From contig JARVKI010000139.1 of NCBI GenBank assembly GCA_036674765.1, positions 1 through 64,000 of the forward strand: a stretch of 64,000 bases of DNA, given 5' to 3'. Shown here one piece after another: positions 49,201-59,774 of this stretch. This DNA is from Seiridium cupressi. Taxonomy: Eukaryota > Ascomycota > Sordariomycetes > Amphisphaeriales > Sporocadaceae. The position numbers and the translations under genes were made by a program. Every line of letters begins with the position of its first letter. Positions within the stretch are counted from its first letter, which is position 1. The notes under the pieces are model-generated. The model saw only the letters and a program-made list of their open reading frames with translations. It did not search any database and was not told the origin of the DNA.

Positions 49201-49737
49201 TCTTTCTTTTTTTCTTCGTCTTCCTTCTGTCTCGCCTTTATGTTTGCTATTTAGACACTTAGGTCAGCATGCCAACACGGAAATAAATAAATAGAAACCA
49301 ACCTGGCCAGTCCTGCTGATACTTGACAAAGTCCTCTGTTGAATTGATGACCCAGTGCCATATCGCTGGATAATTGTTCGGATCTCTTTTGTGGAAATCC
49401 TGGGCGCAAAATCAGTCATCGGAGAACAATTGCATCCAGTGGTATAAGGACTCGCTGTTTGTGCTTCCATGATGTCTTGGAAATTTAGCAGTTCTCTCCT
49501 GTTATATCTTTGCCGGAGTTTCCTGTATCTCTCCATCGCGTCTTCGGCAAACCGCTTTTCCTCATCGGATCCCCAGTGCTCATCGCCATCGTGTGTCAAG
49601 CCAGCGAACCGACTTTGGTCATTCTTGTATCCAATTCGATGGTTGTGTCCAGCACCCCAGTTAGGTTCATTCTCGATCTCCTTAACACTGGATCCGGGGA
49701 AGGCCCCTTTCTTCGTTTCGCGTGGGGGTTGCGGCAT
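46230..49737 (-). CDS. Nitrate reductase-type molybdo-flavohaemoprotein
   Basis: Exons 49456-49737, 49303-49399, 48180-49246, 47726-48133 and 46230-47672 give 1098 aa from the first in-frame ATG. The order is: N-terminal extension, a long acidic hinge, Mo-pterin domain (TACD-like MACDGVRRGELN, Cys about 391), dimerisation domain, cytochrome b5 (HPGG His about 762, second His about 788), FAD domain (RSYTPTRP), and NAD(P)H domain (GSGITP, CGPPAM). Electrons would pass from NAD(P)H through FAD and haem to Mo to reduce nitrate. CDGV stands where NiaD has CAGN, so it is a second fungal type rather than plain NiaD, and the substrate is less certain. Intron 1 appears to be GC-AG and intron 2 starts GTTGGT. 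Conserved sequence begins about 16 codons before 49737, so a short 5' exon is probably missing. No nitrite reductase or transporter is adjacent. Confidence 0.85.
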
Positions 49738-51242
49738 ATTTTTAGGCTGGTCAATGGCACGAACGTGGAGTTCAACCGACGGGATTCTCAATCTTCTTAT
49801 TAAGTGGGTAAAATGGACGTAAAATGGATGAGTAAACAAAGTCGGGAACAAAAGCGATCCGAATTTGCTTACGTTTCGGTACAGCTCTTGGCCTACCTTG
49901 AGTGAAATAAAATCCCTTGATAGAAAATGCCATACTGGCGATGTGACGTCTTTATGACCCTTGTATTCCGCATATGCAAATGCGAGATCCGTGTGTTCCG
50001 ATGCATCTAAGCTCTAGCACTAAGCTTTGTTAGTTGCATTAATACTCGGCACTCTGGGTCAAGGGGCAGTATGATGCAGCAGTGGTGTAAAGACTAGCTT
50101 CACAACCTTCTTTGACGCTATCTCTCCCTGACATCTTGGCCCCTATACGAATCCAAGCACCTTGATAAAGTCCTACGCATGATACATGTCAAAGGATTCG
50201 AGATCCATTTGATCTAGAGGGATAGTTATATCGGCATCGACTCCCCAATCTCATGGTTGGGGTCTTCGGAATAGACTGTGTATTTCGATTGAGATATATT
50301 GGCGCAGACAAACCTGATTGGGGCCAGACAGATTCTATGTGTCTTCTCTAATTGCTTTATTGCAAGAGACCAAAACTCAATGCCCTATCAAGGCAAGACG
50401 TCCACTGTCACTACTACCACATTTGTGTCTCGTCTTTTCATACTGTACCACGAAGGTTCTCTATACCGAGTGAACCTGAACCCCAAAGTGTCGACCCTAC
50501 GGTAGCCATGGATATCCAGTAGTATAAACTACAAAACATCAGCCTTTGAGCAAAGGGTAGGCCCACTGCATTAACTCGAGACAGGCCTAAATTGGATTAG
50601 GTAACACCCAAAATAAGGCAGAAATTCGTGTTCGGAGCGTTGACCCCGCGACGATACCAGATAAGTCTAACGCGAAGAGAAATAGGCATTCAAACTAGTA
50701 GAAGTCAACTTTGTCAGACTCAAGAAACTCGAGTTTTAGGTTGTTCGTCTTACGGCTCTCGGCTTTCGACTTTCAGTGGTGCCACCCAATTTAGCGTACG
50801 CGAACCAGAGTAGTGTGGCGGCGCCATCGGCCGTCCATGCGTCAAACGAACATCCAACGTCATCTATTGACTAACTAGTAGTCTCGTCCCCCGTTTTACC
50901 TCAGTTCGTCCAACCACAGTCATAAACCGCACATCGCTGACTGCGCTGGATTACGGTACGATGAGTCGAAATAATCCACATAACCTTTGAGTTAACACAC
51001 GGTTGATGTTCTTGCATAAAGGTGGGTGAGTGGTGAGTTGGTACAAGGGAGCTGGTAGGTCAAATTCAGGGGGCTTTGCGGCCGAAAATGGATGCTCCTA
51101 AACCAGTAAAAACGCCTGATTGGTGGCATATAACAGTGATGTAGGTTGTTGGTCATATGAGCCGTTTTTGGGGGGGTGCTTACTGAGTGCTGGCGCATCC
51201 CATTACAACTAATCATGAGCATAAGCAAGAGACAATACGTCC
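49738..51242. other. Upstream region of the nitrate reductase-type gene
   Basis: It contains its promoter and probably a short first exon. The minus-strand frame of the first known exon stays open back to about 50013, encoding a protein-like stretch (for example SPVWHFLSRDFISLKVGQEL) that I do not recognise. From about 50020 to 51242 I see no supportable feature. Confidence 0.45.
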
Positions 51243-51443
51243 ATGGCAGACCCACTGCCTGTTGCTGGGAGCGCGGTGGGAATCATTTCTCTTGGTATTC
51301 AAGTTATACGGTATTTATTCGACCACTGCAATGCATTCAAGTCCCAATACTCCAATATAATATATATAATACGAAACCTAGACAGTCTGCTGGAGATTCC
51401 CAATCTCTGCGAGTTCACGTCAATGACCGTCAATTTCGCTTAA
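51243..51443 (+). pseudogene. Orphan STAND N-terminal fragment
   Basis: The plus strand encodes MADPLPVAGSAVGIISLGIQ, then a helix-rich stretch (FKSQYSNIIYIIRNLDSLLE), typical of the N-terminal helical domain that precedes NACHT or ankyrin regions in fungal STAND proteins. It stops after 66 codons in sequence that becomes A+T-rich (TAATATATATAATAC), consistent with RIP-type or general decay. No NACHT domain follows. It is a relic of a third NLR-type gene in the window. Confidence 0.7.
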
Positions 51444-53454
51444 TTTTAATTTGACGACTGTAATAATATTAAATCCACTCTAATCTTATTACGTAATATA
51501 TACTTTATACTCCCAGCTATGTAGATATTCCCCCGTTACGTTCTCGTGAGAGCTTTCTTCCCCAGCTAGAAACATCAATAAATTAGTCACCTATAAATAG
51601 GCAATGTGCCAACAATTATATTCATGATCAAATGCTTATTGTTGGGTCATTGGTACAGGTTCTCGAGTGTTACAGTCGGTTCGAACAAAGATGGTGTCCC
51701 CGTCTGCCTTTCCACCAACTGTCCATGGTACCTTATCACATATATTCCCACGAGTCCATTTAGGACCAGCGCAATATCTGTCACCAAACAGGGGTCCGGA
51801 CGTCTCTGAATATGAGCCGCTGGTATAGTATTAGTAGCCTTTCCTAATGTTATAGCGGCTGAGTGGATATACCAGAACGTTTTGATGATTGGCACGAAGG
51901 CGAAATACCCGCATTTCCCCCGCGTCGAGCTTTACCTGAAAGGCTCGGCCTCCAGCATGTTAATTGCCTTATATATAACCTCCGCTGACACCCACACTAA
52001 GAGCTGCGGTCAATTTGACATTACCGTTTAGGCCATCCTGGTATTATACAGTTATTGTGTCAGTTTCCGTTACCGTGTGACAAACAGACTGCCTTGGCCA
52101 TGAATGAACTCAGTCCCTAATAGTAAGATTTGGTCAGATGGTCATTTGGGAGAGCTGCAAATCTTGGTAACTACTTGGTAACTCGGCAGAATGACTGGCA
52201 ATCATTGAAAATATCCCATACACCCTGACAACTCCCGTTGTTATCCAATTTATTCTTTGCATGACAGCTAGGCGCGCGCAGATGCAGATCCTCTATTGCA
52301 TGCTGCATATTTCTCAAGTTGTTGTTCATCCAGTGCGCCGAATTCAAAGCCTCCAGGTCGGCCTGCAAGAGCAGGTGTTGTGCCGGTCCTCCGGCGTCGC
52401 TCTAGTTGATTCAGTATTGGGACCGTGGACCAAGAAACCTGCCACTCACAGCTGGATCCATAGCTGAATCCGTACTTGTGTTTGTTGTTGCAACGCTTCA
52501 GATAGACCTGTCTTGGTGTTCTTCTTTTACATGTGAGCTGGAATGCTCGAGCATGAATGATCCAACATGTTATGCCGACGGTCTTATTAAGAGGTTGTTG
52601 GTTTGATGGTGTCTAGGCCGCGGTGGCGCGGGATTTGATCCCCGAAACTTGGAGAGTTTCTCCTCGAAATTTCACGAAACTGTAGCCGCCCGGCTGCATG
52701 GGCCGGTACCATGTGCCCGACGCCTACTGCACACTTCACAATGCCTAATGTAGATAAACCAAACGACAACTGCATAACCATCCGATTAAAAACGAGGTTA
52801 TCATTCTTGCTACGTTGTCCGTGATTTCAATTTGGCCTTTGGTTCTACGTCCTGCTCGAGGAAGACAGTTATGAATGAAGGTGCGAATAGTAGCCACGCA
52901 AGGCTGATCGGAAGGCCGATTGACCTTGAAGTGTCCAGCCGCGGCGCCCAGGCAGCAGGGTCCCTTTTGTCGTGTTCCCGGCACGTGAACCAGTCACCCC
53001 TCAGCCCCGCTGACCGATTACCGCCATCCAAACGCAATACAATGGCTCGCTTCGAAACATGGATAAGCTTCGTAATCTTCCCAGCATCATCCTCTACCAG
53101 TGCTAGTGCATCGCTAGGAGCATCTTTTAAGTCCTCATTCAACTGCCAATTGCCGTGGGTGTAGAGTGTGGCCTAGTTACTTGATCAGCTGGACTCTCCT
53201 CATTGTGGCGTCACACATCTCCATTCAATTCCTCTGCCAGCAGATCGGACTCGATTGGATGGATTCGTTGAGAGAGCTTTTCGTGGTTGTCGAGCTCGTC
53301 AATGCCAAGTTATATGGAGATCGAGCCATCGCAAGCTCCCTCGTGTATGTAGGTTTCGTCGGCACGCACACCACAGGCAGGTACTGTAAGGCCTGCTGAA
53401 ACCGACTTTGCACAACGCGGCCAGAAGCGGTGGCTCCGGTTGATTCCAGTCGCG
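51444..53454. other. Decayed region with coding traces
   Basis: The minus strand has several protein-like but broken frames: 51647-51895, 52171-52368 (Cys-rich: CHAKNKLDNNGSCQGVWDIF), and 52810-53142 with one hydrophobic segment. Stops and frame breaks separate them. I cannot name a family with confidence; they may be remains of one or two genes. The left part is locally A+T-rich. Confidence 0.35.
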
Positions 53455-56400
53455 ATGCGGCTTCTAAAGATAGAAGACGACGGCTCCCTGAGTTTTACTA
53501 AGGATCTCGTGCGCGGCATCCCTCCATACGCTATTCTTTCACATACTTGGGGCGATGATGACCAAGAGATCCAATATCAGGACATTATTCAAGGCATCGG
53601 AAAAGAAAAAGAGGGATACAGGAAGATTGAATTCTGTAGGAAACAAGCTTCGATACATGACCTTCAGCATTTCTGGGTAGATAGATGTTGCATCAACAAG
53701 ACCAACTTCACAGAGCTCTCGGAGGCGATCACCTCCACGGTTCGATGGTACCAAGATGCCACAAGGTGCTATGTCTACCTATTAGATGTCTCATTCAGGG
53801 GCGACGACGGTGCGGCAGAAGAAGAACTCCGGCGACCCACGTGGAAATCAGACCTCCGGAAAAGCAGATGGTTCACGAGAGGGTGGACGTTACAAGAGTC
53901 AATAGCTCCTGCACATGTAGAGTTCTTCGCAGCCAAAGGGAAAATTGAGCAGTGGCTCGGCGACAAGAAAGGGTTACACCAGTTGCTTTGCGACATTACC
54001 GATATTCCAACAGGAGCTTTTCGCAGAGGTTTGATGGCCGAATTCACAATTGAAGAACGAATGTCGTGGATCAAGGGCCGTGCGACAACAAGGCCAGAAG
54101 ATCTGGCTTACTGCCTGTTTGGTATCTTCGATGTCCAGTTGCCCATCCTCTACGGAGAAGGACAGACAAAGGCTTTGGAAAGACTCCGGAAAGAAGTCGA
54201 TGTACAGTCCCCTGTGACAGAAGCACTCAATAAGTTGCCCGTGGTTGAGGGGGCGGCCTTTGATTCTCATGCCCAGGAGCATGAAACCACCTGTCTCGAA
54301 GATACGCGAGTCGATTTGCTACGCGAGATATCCCAATGGGTCCAGAACCCCCGTGGCAAGAATGTGTTCTGGCTAAATGGAATGGCTGGCACAGGCAAAT
54401 CGACAATCTCACGGGACAACAGCACAATTTGGTGCCGCGGACAATCAGCTTGGTGCTAGCTACTTCTTCAAACGCGGCGAGAATGACCGTTCGAGCGTAG
54501 CCAAGCTCTTTAGCACCATCGCTGCCCAAATGGTCTCCAAGCGTCCAGCTATTGCATCCTACGTCCTAGAGGTTCTGAACTCTGAATCTATGGTCTTGCA
54601 AAAACCCATGCAAAAACAGCTCGGGTCGCTCATCTTAGATCCTCTTTCTAAGCTCGCAAAGGCTACAGGCATGGATGGCGCGATACCTATCGTCATTGAT
54701 GCGCTCGACGAATGCGAACGAGAAGATGATGTGAAAGTCCTCATTAAACTGTTCTGCGAGCTTCAGCAGCCTCAACCTTTCAGGCTCAAATTCCTGGTTA
54801 CAAGCCGACCCGATCTTCCTATTCGCCTGGGGTTCCAAGCTGTGGAAGGAAACTATCAGGACTTGATCCTTCACGAGATATATGAACCTATCATTGAGCA
54901 TGACATACGTGTGTACATTCGGCATCAGCTGAGACACATAAAGGAATGCTATGATAAATCTGTGCCAGAGCCACGGCGCTTGCCGTCTGCATGGCCGACC
55001 GAGTCTGACACAGAAACTCTCGTGCCTATGGCTGTGCCACTCTTCATTTTTGCGGCGACTTCCTGTCGATTCATTGCGGATCGGAGAATTGGGAACCCCG
55101 AAGAACAACTGATCGAGGTCCTTACATACAAGACAAAGTCGCAAGAGTCTCAGTTGGACGGGACCTACTTTCCCGTATTGAACCAAATGGTCCGCAGTCT
55201 TCTTGGAAAACAAAGGACACAGGTACTCGAACGTTATCGAAGTGTGGTTGGCCGCATTGTCAATCTGCAAACCTCCCTCTCAGCTACCGCTTTGGCGTCT
55301 CTTGCAGACATGAGTGAGGGCAATATCTGTAACGCATTAGATGCACTCCATCCTGTGATGAGCGTCCCGTACTCGTCTTGTTCTCCCATCCGACTATTGC
55401 ATTTATCTTTCCGGGATTTTCTTCTAGATCCAGACAAGCGGGATAGAAGCCCTTTCTGGATAGATGAGGCGCCAGCCCATGGAAAACTAGGTGAAGACTG
55501 CATTCGGCTGATGGACAAGTATCTCAGAGCAGATATATGCGATATTCGAGCACCGGGAACTCGATTCTCTTCAATTAATCCATCCAATATACGCGAGAAA
55601 TTGCCTGCAGAACTGCAGTACGCTTGTCAACATTGGTATTACCATTTGCAACAAGCTAGGAGTAGTGTATGCGACGGAGATCAAGTCAACAACTTCCTTA
55701 CTCACCACTTCCTCCATTGGGTGGAGGCAATGACCTTAATTGGAAGGCTTTCAGAAGTTATCGAGGGGATTCGGATTTTACGTAGTATACCACAGGTGGT
55801 AAGTCACAATAAGAACAGATTTTGGTCAATATTCTGACGAAAAACAGGACCACTGTGACGAAATATCCGAGTTCTTGAACGATGCAATTCGCTTCGTGAC
55901 AGCTGCAGCACCTGTGATATATCAGACCCCACTCCAGATCTATTCATCGTCATTGGCATTCGCACCCACTGATAGCCTCGTCCGGAGAAACTTTTGGCGA
56001 GAGGCAGTGAAATGGATTCAATTGAAACCAATTGTGGAACGCTACTGGGGACAGTGTTTGCTCACATTTAGCGGCCACAGGTATCCTGTCAGGGCAATTG
56101 CGGTCTCGAGAAACGGCATGCTCGTGGCCTCGGCCGATAGCAGAGAGGTCCTAGTCTGGTCAGTTGCCACTGGTATTGTGCAACAGACTATTCTACATGA
56201 CCGGTCTCAAACTACAGGCAGACTTTATTTGCAGTTCTCACCGGATGGGGGACTCATAATGATAGCATCCGACAGAAGCATTCAAACCTGGTCTACCACA
56301 TATGGGACATTTCAGGGTATAATCGACACTCATGATATCATTTTGCAGCTGGCTACTTCTCCGGATGGCAAATTTCTGGCAACAGCATCATCCAAGGGTC

Positions 56401-57793
56401 GGGCGCGGGTATGGCTAGCTTCTACCGGTACACTGCACCAGGAATTGAATGAAGCATCACACTCTGTAGCTTTTTCACCAGATGGGACACTGGTAGCAAC
56501 TAATTCAAGCACGTCGATCATGATATGGGTGACCGCCACTGGTGCGTTGCAGCAGAGCATCGAGGGTATTACTTTCAATCCAGAAAAAGTCATTTTCTCG
56601 CCTAGCCTTGAATTTGTGGCATGCACAAGCTATTTGCAACGCTCGCAACTCTCGCAACTCGAAGTTTGGTCTATCACTGCGGGCGTGCCACAGCAAGTAT
56701 ACAATCACCAAGGGGAGTGGTTTGGAGATACAGTCTTCTTACCAGATGATTTGCGCCTAGCCTCGGTCGTGGATGGGAAATGCCGGATATGGGCCTTGGA
56801 TACGGGCACTCTACAACAAGTATTAAATGAACATCAAGGAACGGTAGACTTGGTCATTTTCTCTCCAGACGGACATACCTTACTGTCAACTTTTGAGGAC
56901 TGTCTAGTCCAGATTTGGTCGGCTACTCAAAACGCCGAACAACAAGATTTGGTTCAGACTCACACCTCCGATGTCACCTCGATAGCGTTCTCCGCGGATG
57001 GTACTACCGTGGTATCAGCATCAAGAGATGGCACGATACGAACTTGGTCGGCCATGACGGGGGCAATGTTGAGAACCTTTGAAGGCCATCGTGAGGAGGT
57101 TTGTTCAGTGGCATTTTCGCCGGATGGCCAATTCGTAGTGTCGGCTTCAACTGATCAGACAGTGAGGCTCTGGTCGGCTGCAACAGGCGAATTGTACCAG
57201 CGCCTCGAAGAAGGAATTATGCCTTGGGTTAGCCTAGCCATATTTTCCCAAGACCAAGAACATCTACTTATAGAGGAGGGGGGATTACAACACATCTGGT
57301 CAAAAGCCAAACACAACCCACTACGGTCTTCTTCACAAATCGATGGTTCCGGGTATTGTTACCACGTGTCGACTTCCATTGACATATTTCACACAATAGG
57401 AGTCTCGCTGGACGGAGAGCCTGTGGTCTTAGGAGACTTTGGTCAAGGAAAAATCCCATGCTCGATCTTCACGATTGTCGTTTGTTCCCAAAAAAGGATG
57501 GCTACTTGCTCCTCACCGAGTCTGGGAAGATGGACATCGCCTTAGATCCATCAGAAATATTGAGTCCAGACGCAAGAGTTAGATACGATTTCGACTTGGA
57601 TAACTTCCACCATGTTGGTTATTGGTTCAATAAAGATCGGACATGGATTACACATAATGGAGTTGACCTACTTCGGATACCGCCAGAGAGAAGGCCGACT
57701 TGCTCAACAGTGTCAGGGTCTACCGTTGCATTCGGTTCAGAATCGGGAAGAGTGTATATAATGCGCCTTGCTGCAGAAGAGCTGTCAGTTTGA
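53455..57793 (+). pseudogene. HET-NACHT-WD40 protein gene, frameshifted
   Basis: The joined product would be about 1,430 aa with three modules. Residues 1-270 are a HET domain (MRLLKIEDDG; YAILSHTWGDD; FWVDRCCINK; WFTRGWTLQE). Next is a NACHT NTPase with P-loop GMAGTGKST at 309-317 and Walker B IPIVIDALDECE. Then come WD40 repeats from about 56070; the two clearest are near 56960-57190 (TSIAFSADGTTVVSASRDGTIRTW-type units). A 49-bp intron (55799-55847) is well supported. The frame is broken by one extra base in the GGG at 54413-54415, three codons past the P-loop. A second frame change lies near 57450 by an A run; there an intron cannot be excluded. The architecture matches HNWD-type incompatibility genes such as the Podospora het-d/het-e group. 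As read it would yield a HET-only protein of about 335 aa. Confidence 0.85.
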
Positions 57794-58016
57794 GATATGC
57801 TGGTAATGACCACGGTAATGGTTTTCTTTAACTATATACCTGATGCTATTCCACGCGTAAGGCTCGAGAAACGAATGCAGTCTTTGGATAACGTAGAGCA
57901 AAAACAGGCATACATGATTTTGATGGATTCAGCTTTATGTCGTAACCTATTTCATTCATTTCCACGTGACGTGGTAGCTATATACTACACTTTGATTCCG
58001 TTATTGATTTTGGCAT
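57794..58016. other. Short convergent spacer
   Basis: 3' spacer between the WD40 gene and the DJ-1-type gene. Nothing recognised. Confidence 0.5.
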
Positions 58017-58786
58017 TCAAACACCAATCGCCTTAGCAATAGCCTCGCCCACACCCTTCGCACTCGCCGGGTTCTGGCCCGTGATGAACTTGCCACCGTC
58101 CTGGACGATGACCAGCTCGCCCCAGGGCTCGCTGGCCTTCTTGTACGAGGCGCCGGCCCGCTTGATCTCGTCCTCGAGCAGCACGGGCATCAGCTTGGTC
58201 ATCTGGGCCTGGTCCTCCTCGACGTTGGAGAAGCCGGTGACCTCCTTGCCGGCCAGCAGATGCTTGCCGCCGGGCAGGGTGACGTTGGTGAAGACGATGG
58301 GGCCGTGGCATACGGCCGCGACGGGCTTGCCGGCCGCGACGAACTCGTTGATCAGCGCGATGCTCTCCTTGTCCGTGGCGAGGTCGAACATGGGCCCGTG
58401 GCCGCCCGGGTAGAAGAGGGCGGCGAACTCGGAGGAGCGGCCCAGGTAGTTGGACAGCTTGTCCGTGTTCTTCCACAGCGAGTCCTTCTTGAGGAAGTTG
58501 GTGGACGACGGGTCCTGCTTGAAGGCCTCGACGGACGACTTGTCGAGGGGTGCCTCGCCGCCCTTTGGCGAGACAATCACCAGCTCGGTCTTGGGCTCGA
58601 GGACATCATAAGGGTGGGCGAGCTCGGGCTGTAAAGCAGGGAGAGTTATGTTAGCTTGTGCACGCGTTTGGACGTTTGTGCTCGAAGGGAGGATGCAATG
58701 GTACTTACAAGATACCAACCAGTCTCGTTGTCGGTGCCCTCAATCTTGCCGTAAGAGGTGAGAACTACTAGAACCTTGGGAGCCAT
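58017..58786 (-). CDS. DJ-1/PfpI family protein, Hsp31-like
   Basis: Exons 58709-58786 and 58017-58628 with an 80-bp intron (GTAAGT...TTACAG); 229 aa, usual for the family. The N-terminus MAPKVLVVLTSYGKI enters the flavodoxin-like core. The nucleophile elbow AAVCHGP places Cys133 beside His134, and FYPGGHGPMFDL precedes it, as in Hsp31-type class I glutamine-amidotransferase-like proteins. Known members act as glutathione-independent glyoxalases or stress chaperones on methylglyoxal; which applies here is inferred only. The second exon is strikingly G+C-rich with strong codon bias, unlike the neighbouring HET gene, suggesting high expression. Confidence 0.9.
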
Positions 58787-59774
58787 GTTGGGAGCAATCA
58801 AGAGTTGTTGGACGTAAGTTTTAAGTGTAATTGAAAGTATAAGTGTTAGAGTGACGTATAATTCATATCGCTGGTAGTTTGGGTATCTATAGCTTGTGCA
58901 ATAACAAAAGTGAACTAATGATCTATCGATGCGGGCAGCCAAGCTGTTTATATACAGTTTGCAAAATTAGCTTTCTGTCTGCCTTGAAATTTTCAATTGC
59001 CCAACAAGGTGATTAGCATCGTTCATCGATAGCCGTGGAGTTATTAATGGGTTGCACGAACGGAGAACAAGCACAGAAGCTTTCCGAAATGAGCTCAGTT
59101 CAGCTTCCCTCACACGATTGGAATTTCCATGACGTTTTTGCTTTAGAGCTCCCGAGGCTTGTTCCCTCCAAGAACCCCTCCATGACAGGGGTAGGTAGTT
59201 GTGGGTGAGGGTTGATGGGACACCCCGCCGAGGTAATATGCAGTAGCGGCCGCCCAGTTTGACAAGCGCCATCATACATCAGCCATATCTCAGGGAGACC
59301 TCAACTGGAGTACAGGGAAGCTTCTATGGGCAGATCAACGCCTTAGGATGAGGAATGCGGGTCGTCTCTCTCGTATCGCGTGGATTGCAAGGCTGATCTA
59401 TCACCTGCCAAGTCACTCTTCGTAGCATCCAGCATCTCGGCCGTCACGTTCGTTGGTAATGATGCAATTCGCGAGTCAGGGATCCATTTCGGCGTCTACC
59501 AGGACCCACGCTTACCACCGATAGACCTCATGGCACAACACTTCACCGCCCGCACGTTGATGATGAAAAATGGTCCCAGATGAAGTCAACCCCCGGAGCT
59601 CACAGGGACTTGGCTGCCAAGCGTCGGACGTCTTCGTCGCATACGGAGTAGAGGTGAGTCATCTTCCAATCACGAACGCGGAGTGTCGCGCGTGGGCTTG
59701 CCCCATCACGGCAGTGCAGATTCAAAAATGCTGTCCGCATGATGGAACAATTAATTAGTCGAGTCTCTCTTAAC
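58787..59774. other. Intergenic region, 1 kb
   Basis: DJ-1-type promoter side and ABC transporter 3' end. A plus-strand frame at 59380-59583 is open but unrecognised and probably chance. Confidence 0.45.

Noticed and set aside
52600..52700. Possible tRNA-like stretch (GCGCGGGATTTGATCCCCG)
   Set aside because: No B-box GGTTCGANTCC, no foldable cloverleaf and no acceptor-stem match.
58033..58634. Long alternative frames over the DJ-1-type gene
   Set aside because: They arise from the high G+C third positions of the real exon and are Arg/Pro/Gly-rich with no domain.
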